Below, one piece after another: positions 1-6,159 of a DNA stretch of 11,097 nucleotides (positions are counted from its first letter, which is position 1; every line of letters starts with the position of its first letter). The translations under genes and the position numbers were made by a program. Source of the DNA: Acidobacteriota bacterium (GTDB lineage Bacteria > Acidobacteriota > Terriglobia > Terriglobales > Acidobacteriaceae); assembly GCA_021782675.1 (NCBI GenBank), contig JAJXUS010000026.1, forward strand, positions 1-11,097, given 5' to 3'. The notes below the pieces were generated by a model. It did not search any database and had not been told where the DNA came from. It saw nothing but the letters and a program-made list of their open reading frames with translations.

Positions 1-1
1 G

Positions 2-1060
2 TTCAACAGCTATTACAAGACCCTGGGGAAACATCCTGAGAAGAAGCTGCGGGCTTCGTTCTCGCGGCCGTCGCTGGAGGCAGTCGCGGCATACCGGCGA
101 GAAGTGGAACAGGCAGTGCTCCGATTGCTGGAAAATGGTGCATCCGAGGCTGCGCTGGGGCGCATCGAACTGGGGATACACCACGAGCAGCAGCACCAGG
201 AGCTGATCGCGACCGATATTAAGCACGCATTCTGGACCAATCCGCTGCAGCCGGCGTATGCGCCTGCGGCTGAAAGTGTAGATTCGCGCGAACGATGCGC
301 GGCGGGGCGGATGGTCTTTGAACCGTATCCCGGCGGGCTGACGCCAATCGGGCATACGGGGCTTGGATTTTCATTTGATAACGAGCTGGGCCGGCATGAT
401 GTGCAACTGGTGCCGTATCAGTTGGGACGCAGGCTGGTGACGTGTGGCGAATATCTGGAATTTGTCGAAGATGGCGGATATTCGCGGCCGGAGTTATGGC
501 TGTCTGACGGATGGGACACCATTCAGGCAGAACAGTGGCGCGCGCCACTCTACTGGCAGCAGGAAGACGATGGTGGCTGGCAGATTTTCACGCTACGCGG
601 CCGTGTTCCGCTGGAGGTGATGCTGCAGACGCCGGTGTGCCATGTGAGCTATTACGAAGCCGACGCTTACGCACGGTGGGCAGGGTTTCGATTGCCGACG
701 GAGTTTGAGTGGGAGCATGCGGCAAGCAGGTTGCCGGTAGAGGGCAACTTTGTGGAAAGCGGCCGGCTGCATCCAGCATGCGCTGCAGCTACGGCGCGTG
801 GGGAGCAGCCGCAGCAGATGTTTGGCGATGTGTGGGAGTGGACGCAAAGCGCGTATACGGCGTATCCGGGGTACCGGGCGGCCGGGGGTGCGCTGGGCGA
901 GTACAACGGGAAGTTCATGTGCAGCCAGGTGGTTCTGCGTGGTGGTTCCGCTGTCACCCCGCAGACCCACATGCGCGCGAGTTATCGAAACTTTTTTACT
1001 CCGGGGACACGCTGGCAGTTCTCCGGGATTCGCCTGGCAGCCGATGAGGACCGCGCATGA
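2..1060 (+). CDS. egtB: Ergothioneine sulfoxide synthase EgtB, 5' end missing
   Basis: Non-heme iron enzyme that uses O2 to join hercynine to a thiol donor (gamma-glutamylcysteine or cysteine) and form the sulfoxide intermediate of ergothioneine; cytoplasmic. The frame is open from base 2 with family-typical residues (FNSYY, SRPSL), so the gene starts before the window; 352 residues are visible. The DinB_2 part carries HHEQQHQE, with the H-x3-H iron ligands at visible residues 61 and 65; the third histidine ligand lies upstream of the window. The C-terminal FGE-sulfatase (formylglycine-generating-enzyme-like) domain shows GDVWEWTQS near base 825 and LRGGSAVTP near base 940. The TGA overlaps the egtD start (ATGA), indicating translational coupling. 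Family assignment is secure. Which thiol is used cannot be told from this fragment; no egtA or egtC is present downstream. Confidence 0.95.
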   Translation, partial: FNSYYKTLGKHPEKKLRASFSRPSLEAVAAYRREVEQAVLRLLENGASEAALGRIELGIHHEQQHQELIATDIKHAFWTNPLQPAYAPAAESVDSRERCAAGRMVFEPYPGGLTPIGHTGLGFSFDNELGRHDVQLVPYQLGRRLVTCGEYLEFVEDGGYSRPELWLSDGWDTIQAEQWRAPLYWQQEDDGGWQIFTLRGRVPLEVMLQTPVCHVSYYEADAYARWAGFRLPTEFEWEHAASRLPVEGNFVESGRLHPACAAATARGEQPQQMFGDVWEWTQSAYTAYPGYRAAGGALGEYNGKFMCSQVVLRGGSAVTPQTHMRASYRNFFTPGTRWQFSGIRLAADEDRA

Positions 1061-2088
1061 ATCTCGCTCTGATAACGGAAATAAGCCGGCTGACGCCGAC
1101 GAGTTCTGTCTCGAAGACGGCGGAGGCGACGTTGGCGGGTTTGACGGCGGCGCCGCGCTATCTGCCCTCCTGGCTGTTTTATGACGCGGCCGGGTCGCGA
1201 TTGTTCGAGCAGATTACGGAGTTGCCGGAATACTATCTGACCCGCACCGAGCGAGAGATTTTTCGAGCGAACGCGGATGCGATGATTGCGGCGGCTGCGC
1301 GAGAGTGCGACGAGTTGTCAGTGGTGGAGCTGGGAGCCGGAAGCGCCAGCAAGACGCTGTTGCTGCTGAAGGCGCTGGCGGCGCGGCAGCCCTCGTCGTT
1401 ATATCTGCCGATCGATGTTTCGGACGCAGCGCTGCACATGGCTGCGCGCAATGTCCGGTCCGCGCTGCCTACCGTGCGGGTACAGCCGATCCGCGCTGAC
1501 ATTACCCACGCGGAGCATTTCAACCTGCCGGAGAACGGCCGGCGGCTGGCGCTGTACATCGGATCGAGCATTGGGAATTTCGACCCGGATGAGGCGGTGG
1601 AGCTGCTGTGCTGGCTACGGACGCAACTGCAACCGGGCGATGCGCTGCTGCTGGGCACCGATATGGTGAAGGATGAGCCGACGCTGCATGCGGCGTACAA
1701 CGACCGCGCCGGAGTGACCGCTGCGTTTAACAAAAATATGCTGACCCGGCTGAATCGCGAACTGGGAGCTGAGTTTTCGCTGGACCGTTTTCGCCATCGC
1801 GCCTTGTGGAACGGTGAGCGCAGCCGCATGGAGATGCATCTGTTCAGCACGGAACGGCAGATGGTGCGGATCGCAGCGCTGGACCGCGGCTTTACGTTTG
1901 CAGCGGGTGAGTCGATCCATACGGAAAACAGTTACAAGTTCACACCGGATAGTATTGCTGCGATGTTTTCGCGCAGCGGGTTTGCGCTGGAGCAGAGCTG
2001 GTACGACGAAGCGAACTGGTTCGGGGTTCACCTGGCGCGCGTTGTGGATGCGATGGCCGAGCCGACGGAGGATGGCGCTGCCGCTTGA
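1057..2088 (+). CDS. egtD: L-histidine N-alpha-methyltransferase EgtD
   Basis: SAM-dependent enzyme that trimethylates histidine to hercynine, the first committed step of ergothioneine synthesis and the substrate supply for EgtB. 343 residues, slightly longer than the mycobacterial enzyme (about 321). SAM motif I is ELGAGSASK at 91-99; the acidic SAM-ribose residue is D120 in PIDVSD. N174 in GSSIGNFDP, Y214 in HAAYND, and E290 and S292 in HTENSYKF fall at a constant offset of eight from the known histidine-binding residues N166, Y206, E282 and S284 of M. smegmatis EgtD, so the active site looks intact. The ATG is fixed by the 4-base overlap with egtB. The Ala/Glu-rich last 12 residues look like an unconserved tail. 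A hairpin repeat array starts 12 bases after the stop; no egtA, egtC or egtE follows. Confidence 0.96.
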   Translation: MNLALITEISRLTPTSSVSKTAEATLAGLTAAPRYLPSWLFYDAAGSRLFEQITELPEYYLTRTEREIFRANADAMIAAAARECDELSVVELGAGSASKTLLLLKALAARQPSSLYLPIDVSDAALHMAARNVRSALPTVRVQPIRADITHAEHFNLPENGRRLALYIGSSIGNFDPDEAVELLCWLRTQLQPGDALLLGTDMVKDEPTLHAAYNDRAGVTAAFNKNMLTRLNRELGAEFSLDRFRHRALWNGERSRMEMHLFSTERQMVRIAALDRGFTFAAGESIHTENSYKFTPDSIAAMFSRSGFALEQSWYDEANWFGVHLARVVDAMAEPTEDGAAA

Positions 2089-2100
2089 TGGGAAGAGAAG

Positions 2101-2667
2101 CAGATCCCCTGCGGGGATGACAACCAGAAGAGCAACGGCAAAAGCAGAGGGCAAAAGCAGATCCCCTGCGGGGATGACAGCAAGAAAGGCAACAGCAGAA
2201 GCAGGGGCAAAAGCAGATCCCCTGCGGGGATGACAGCAAGAAAGGCAACAACAGAAGCAGGAGCGAAAGCAGATCCCCTGCGGGGATGACAGCAAGAAAG
2301 GCAACAACAGCAGCAGGGGCAAAAGCAGATCCCCTGCGGGGATGACAGCAAGAAAGGCAACAGCAGAAGCAGGGGCAAAAGCAGATCCCCTGCGGGGATG
2401 ACAGCAAGAAAGGCAACGGCAGAAGCAGGAGCGAAAGCAGATCCCCTGCGGGGATGACAGCAAGAAAAGCAACAGCAGAAGCAGAGGGCAAAAGCAGATC
2501 CCCTGCGGGGATGACAGCAAGAAAGGCAACAACAGAAGCAGAGGGCAAAAGCAGATCCCCTGCGGGGATGACAGCAAGAAAGGCAACAGCAGAAGCAGAG
2601 GGCAAAAGCAGATCCCCTGCGGGGATGACAGCAAGAAAGGCAACAGCAGAAGCAGGAGCAAAGCAGG
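2101..2667. repeat. Tandem array of ten 56/57-bp hairpin repeats
   Basis: The core CAGATCCCCTGCGGGGATGA begins at 2101, 2158, 2214, 2270, 2326, 2382, 2438, 2495, 2552 and 2609, giving intervals of 57, five of 56, then three of 57. All ten cores contain the same inverted repeat ATCCCC-TGC-GGGGAT (6-bp stem, 3-base loop). Linkers such as CAGCAAGAAAGGCAACA vary slightly and contain no T on the plus strand. The 57-bp units carry CAGAGGGCAAAAG where 56-bp units carry CAGGGGCAAAAG or CAGGAGCGAAAG. The array fills the space between the convergent egtD and tldE stops, 12 bases from one and about 15 from the other. Frames opened through it in either direction are side effects: the minus strand has no A in the linkers and so no stops, and the 56-base step shifts frame. 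No T tract follows the hairpins, so they are not ordinary intrinsic terminators. Function unknown. Confidence 0.97.
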
Positions 2668-2681
2668 GCGCAACAGAGTTG

Positions 2682-4058
2682 CTAGCTGCCGGCGATCGTC
2701 ATCCCTTCGACCAGCAGCGTGGGTGAAGCGAGCGAACCGCGGAAGACGAGGTCGTTTGCGATCTCCGTGATATTCAGAAAGATCTCTTTCAGGTTGCCGG
2801 CGACGGTGATCTCTTCGACCGGGTAGGCCAGCTCCCCGTTTTCAATCCACAGGCCGGACGCGCCTTGCGAATAATCGCCAGTGACGATGTTGACGCCGTG
2901 GCCGATCAGTTCAGTCACGTAGAGGCCCTGGCGCACATTACGAAGAAGCTCTTCCGGGGATTGCGGTCCCGGCTCCAGATAAAAATTGCCCGCACCGATG
3001 CCGGGCGCACCGGCGAGGCCGCGCGAGGCGTTGCCGGTGGATGACAGACCAAGCTTGCGAGCGGCGTAGGTGTTCAGCAGATAGTTGCGCAGCACGCCGT
3101 GCTCAAGGACGGGTTTTCGCCGCGTCGGAAGGCCCTCCCCGTCAAAGTATGCGCTGCCGAATCCGCCGGGCATGGTGCCGTCGTCGATGACGGTGAGATT
3201 TTCGCCGGCCACTTTTTCGCCGAGCTTGCCGGCCAGGAACGACGCATTGCGGTAGACCGCATTGCCATTGACTGCGCTGAACAGTGCCCCCAGAAGCGAG
3301 CGGGCAGTTTCCGGCGCGAAGACCAGAGGGACTCGCTGCGTGGGAACGCGACGCGCACCCAGGCGGCGCAGCGTACGCCGCGCGGCTTCTGCGCCGACGG
3401 ACTCTGGCGACTCGAGGAGACGGAGCGAGCGCTGGGAGGAGTACCAGTAGTCGCGCTGCATGGCGCCGTCCGGAGTCTGCGCGATGGGCTGCGCCACGAT
3501 GGAGCACATGGAGCCGCGCGATTCGCCGCAGAAGCCGCGGGAGTTGGCGAGGATTTTGCGGCCGATGGAAGCGTCAAAGCTGCCGCCGCCGGAGTTCTGG
3601 ATGCGCGGGTCCGCAGCGAAGGCCGCTTCTTCCGCACGGCGCGCCCAGGCGATGCGCTCCTCCACCGACAGCGAGAAGACATCGTCATGGAACAGGTCGA
3701 GATCGGCGGTCAGAGAGCCGAAGGCGGCGCGATCGGGAAGCTCCGCAAAGGGATCTTCGGAGGTGACGCGCACCAGGTCCATGGCGGAGCCGACGAGCGC
3801 CGCAATGCCCTGCGGGGAGAGATCGCTGGTGGAGGCCGAGGCGGTACGATTGCCGAGAAAAACACGCAGGCCGAGGGCGCGGGAGCCGGCTTCCTTGAGC
3901 TGCTCCACCTGCCCCATGCGGACGACGGTTTCAAACTCATCGCCTTCGGCAAAGACCGCCTCTGCGTCGGAGGCGCCGGCCTTCAGTGCTTTTGTAACAA
4001 TGTCAGTGACGAATTCCTGCGTAATGGATGTTGCGGCGGGTGCGGCGGCTACGTTCAA
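2682..4058 (-). CDS. tldE: TldE/PmbA subunit of the TldD-TldE metalloprotease
   Basis: Non-catalytic partner of TldD. In E. coli the TldD-TldE heterodimer degrades unfolded peptides, including CcdA antitoxin, and removes the microcin B17 leader. 458 residues, close to E. coli TldE (450). The protein has family blocks such as IDDGTMPGGFGSAYFDGEG in the middle and, near the C-terminus, GHGVNIVTGDYSQGASG and WIENGEL, ending LLVEGMTIAGS. It lacks the HExxxH motif, as expected for TldE rather than TldD. The start is a TTG at 4058-4056, four bases after the tldD stop, with AGGA about ten bases upstream; an in-frame stop at 4088-4086 and the absence of an earlier ATG or GTG support it. It is transcribed after tldD as one operon and presumably coupled by the short gap. 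Its stop lies about 15 bases from the last unit of the facing repeat array. Confidence 0.94.
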   Translation of the reverse strand: MNVAAAPAATSITQEFVTDIVTKALKAGASDAEAVFAEGDEFETVVRMGQVEQLKEAGSRALGLRVFLGNRTASASTSDLSPQGIAALVGSAMDLVRVTSEDPFAELPDRAAFGSLTADLDLFHDDVFSLSVEERIAWARRAEEAAFAADPRIQNSGGGSFDASIGRKILANSRGFCGESRGSMCSIVAQPIAQTPDGAMQRDYWYSSQRSLRLLESPESVGAEAARRTLRRLGARRVPTQRVPLVFAPETARSLLGALFSAVNGNAVYRNASFLAGKLGEKVAGENLTVIDDGTMPGGFGSAYFDGEGLPTRRKPVLEHGVLRNYLLNTYAARKLGLSSTGNASRGLAGAPGIGAGNFYLEPGPQSPEELLRNVRQGLYVTELIGHGVNIVTGDYSQGASGLWIENGELAYPVEEITVAGNLKEIFLNITEIANDLVFRGSLASPTLLVEGMTIAGS

Positions 4059-4062
4059 GGCT

Positions 4063-5508
4063 TTAGTGTCCTGTTCCGCCGACCGTCATGCGATCCAGCT
4101 TGATGGTGGGCATGCCGACGCCGACGGGAACGCTTTGCCCCGCTTTGCCGCAGGTACCGACGCCTTCGTCCAGCTCCAGATCATTGCCGACCATGGAGAC
4201 ATACTTGAGCGACTCCGGTCCGTTGCCGATGAGGGTGGCGTTTTTCACGGGCGCGGTGATTTTTCCGTCTTCGATCAGGTAGGCTTCCGACGCCGAGAAG
4301 ACGAATTTTCCGTTGGTGATGTCTACCTGGCCGCCGCCGAAGTTGACGGCGTAGAGGCCACGCTGCACGCTGCGGATGATGTCCTGCGGGTCGTCCTCCC
4401 CGGCGAGCATGTAGGTGTTGGTCATGCGTGGCATGGGGATGTGCTGATAGCTTTCGCGGCGGCCGTTGCCGGTGTCGGCGATGCCCATGAGGCGGGCGGA
4501 GAGTTTGTCGCTCATGTAGCCCTTGAGCACACCATTTTCAATAAGGACGGTGTGCTGCGTGGGCGAGCCTTCGTCATCGACATGCAGCGAGCCGCGGCGG
4601 TTGGGCATGGTGCCGTTGTCGACGACGGTGACTTTGGGACTGGCGACCATCTGCCCGACGAGGCCGGAAAATGCGGATGTTTTCTTGCGGTTGAAGTCGG
4701 CCTCGAGGCCGTGGCCGACGGCCTCATGCAGCAGAATGCCGGGCCAGCCGTGGCCGAGGACGACGGGCATTTCTCCGGCGGGCGCGGGGACGGCGCCAAG
4801 CTGCAGGATGGCCTGACGCGCGGCTTCGAGCGCGAAGTGCTCCGGCGTTTTTTCTGAGAGGAAGAAGTCGAGCAGCACGCGGCCACCACCCCCGGAACTG
4901 CCGCGGGCGATGTTGTCCCCTTGCTTGGCGATGACGGAGACGTTGAGCCGCGCCATGGGCTGGGTGTCGTGCGCAAAGCTGCCGTCTGAAGCGGCGACGA
5001 GGATGCGGCGCCGCTCGTCGGCATAGCTGGCCTGCACCTGTACGATGCGGGTGTCGAAGGCGCGTGCGGTTTTGTCGGCGCGCTCCAGCAGAAGCAGTTT
5101 GGCGGCGACTTCCCCGCTGACCGAGGAGCCGGCGAGCGGATAGAGCGATGCGGCTGTGGACGGACTGCGAAAGCCCTGGACGGGCTCTTTGGCCGGGCCG
5201 CTGGCGATGAGGGCCGCGGTGCGGGCGGCGCGCAGCAGGCGCTCCGGCGAAAGATCGTCGGTGTAGGCGTAGCCGGTGCGCTCGCCGGAGAGGACGCGGA
5301 CGCCGCAACCGGCGCTGATGCCGCTGGTGGCGGACTTGACGAGCGACTCGTCGAGCGAAAGCGAGCCGGCGGTGATGTATTCGAAGTAGAGATCGGCGTA
5401 GTCGCCACCGGCGGAGAGGGCGGCGGACAGGCATTGCTCCAGCAGACGATCGCTGAGGCCGAGATGCTCATAGAAAAATTTGCGGGTATCCGCGGAGGCT
5501 GGTTCCAT
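4063..5508 (-). CDS. tldD: TldD catalytic zinc metalloprotease subunit
   Basis: Catalytic half of the TldD-TldE protease, which cleaves extended or unfolded peptides inside the heterodimer; cytoplasmic. 481 residues from the chosen ATG, the same length as E. coli TldD. The zinc site is clear: HEAVGHGLEAD puts HExxxH at 261-266 (E262 corresponds to catalytic E263 of E. coli), and the third ligand is C453 in GTCGKAGQSVPVGVG. Other family blocks are VDNGTMPNRRGSLHVDDEG and the C-terminal PTIKLDRMTVGG. The frame stays open far upstream, to 6477, but that part overlaps the divergent genes and has no TldD similarity; family similarity begins just after the ATG at 5508-5506. No strong ribosome-binding site precedes it. 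It is the first gene of a tldD-tldE operon, with the promoter presumably in the 123-base divergent gap. Confidence 0.96.
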   Translation of the reverse strand: MEPASADTRKFFYEHLGLSDRLLEQCLSAALSAGGDYADLYFEYITAGSLSLDESLVKSATSGISAGCGVRVLSGERTGYAYTDDLSPERLLRAARTAALIASGPAKEPVQGFRSPSTAASLYPLAGSSVSGEVAAKLLLLERADKTARAFDTRIVQVQASYADERRRILVAASDGSFAHDTQPMARLNVSVIAKQGDNIARGSSGGGGRVLLDFFLSEKTPEHFALEAARQAILQLGAVPAPAGEMPVVLGHGWPGILLHEAVGHGLEADFNRKKTSAFSGLVGQMVASPKVTVVDNGTMPNRRGSLHVDDEGSPTQHTVLIENGVLKGYMSDKLSARLMGIADTGNGRRESYQHIPMPRMTNTYMLAGEDDPQDIIRSVQRGLYAVNFGGGQVDITNGKFVFSASEAYLIEDGKITAPVKNATLIGNGPESLKYVSMVGNDLELDEGVGTCGKAGQSVPVGVGMPTIKLDRMTVGGTGH

Positions 5509-5583
5509 GGGGTCTGCTTTCAGAGGCGGGGAAGCACTGGCACGCCTGTGCTCATTGTAAATATTCGATTCAGGGAGGGTGGT

Positions 5584-5596
5584 GGTTGATTCAACC
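5584..5596. promoter_or_regulatory. Palindrome between divergent genes, possible operator
   Basis: GGTTGATTCAACC has perfect 6-base arms around one central base. It lies in the 123-base gap (5509-5631) that must hold the promoters of tldD (minus) and the DinB-fold gene (plus). The sequence TGATTCA or GATTCA also recurs at about 5567 and 5603 on either side. I found no convincing -35/-10 pair for either direction; TACAAT on the minus strand (5559-5554) is a lone -10-like match. A short palindrome of this length can arise by chance, so an operator role is only a suggestion. Confidence 0.25.
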
Positions 5597-5631
5597 GGCA
5601 AGTGATTCAGCGTGCGTGATAGCGTGGGGGC

Positions 5632-6159
5632 ATGACAGACGATTTGCGGTATCCAACAGGAAAATTCGAGCGGGCAGCAACACTCACTGCGGAACAGCGT
5701 ACAGGGGCGATTGACGCGATTGCGGCGCTGCCCAAAGCGATGCGGGCAGCGGTGGCTGGTTTGACAGAGCAACAACTGGATACGCCGTATCGCGAGGGTG
5801 GATGGACGGTGCGGCAGACGGTGCACCACGTGGCCGACAGCCATATGCAGGCGGCGGGTCGGGTCCGGATGGCTTTGACGGAGGAGTGGCCGAAGATCTG
5901 TCCGTACAGCGAAGCCGCATGGGCGGAGCTGGCGGACGCGCGGACGCTGCCTGCGGAGGTTTCGCTGCAACTGCTGGAGGCGGTGCATACCCGCTGGGCG
6001 GCACTGCTGCGCAGCCTGGATGAGGCGCAGTGGAAGCGGGGCTACGACCATCCACAGAGCGGACGCCAGACGATGGAGCAGGTGGCTGCGCTGTATGCCT
6101 GGCATGGGCGACACCACACGGCGCACATTACCGGGCTGCGCCAGCGCAAGGGATGGTAG
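5632..6159 (+). CDS. DinB-fold metal-dependent protein, YfiT/BstA-like
   Basis: 175-residue four-helix DinB/YfiT-type protein. It begins with the family-typical LRYPTGKF and has GGWTVRQTVHHVADSHM at 56-72 and YAWHGRHHTAHI at 155-166. The probable metal-binding histidines are H66 with H161 and H165 (H-x3-H), matching the His triad of B. subtilis YfiT. YfiT (BstA) is a bacillithiol S-transferase, so a thiol-S-transferase or related hydrolase role is the best guess; the substrate here is unknown. The ATG at 5632 has only a G-run just before it and no good ribosome-binding site, but similarity to the family starts immediately. Its stop overlaps the start of the nuclease-like gene (ATGGTAG), which suggests the two are co-translated. 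Family confidence is high, reaction confidence low. Confidence 0.88.
   Translation: MTDDLRYPTGKFERAATLTAEQRTGAIDAIAALPKAMRAAVAGLTEQQLDTPYREGGWTVRQTVHHVADSHMQAAGRVRMALTEEWPKICPYSEAAWAELADARTLPAEVSLQLLEAVHTRWAALLRSLDEAQWKRGYDHPQSGRQTMEQVAALYAWHGRHHTAHITGLRQRKGW

Noticed and set aside
2101..2667. CRISPR array
   Set aside because: The sequences between repeats are nearly identical rather than unique, the repeat is inside a simple tandem unit, and there are no cas genes in the window.
2101..2667. Hairpins as classical rho-independent terminators
   Set aside because: The stems are followed by GACAGCAAG or similar, not by a T tract in either direction, so intrinsic termination of the usual kind is not supported.
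1615..2673. Long minus-strand frame coding Leu/Cys/Phe-rich peptide repeats (FLLSSPQGICFCP) through egtD and the array
   Set aside because: The minus strand of the array has no A in the linkers, so stops cannot occur there in any frame. The 56-base units shift frame at each step, and half of the frame is antisense to egtD. It is a composition artefact.
2454..2726. Plus-strand frame with a 19-residue repeat (MTARKATAEAEGKSRSPAG)
   Set aside because: Only the 57-bp units keep frame, the frame starts inside the array, it has no ribosome-binding site and it runs into the antisense of tldE.
3099..4857. Long plus-strand frames opposite tldE and tldD (334 and 465 residues)
   Set aside because: They are antisense to two well-conserved genes and arise from the high G+C third positions; their translations show no family features.
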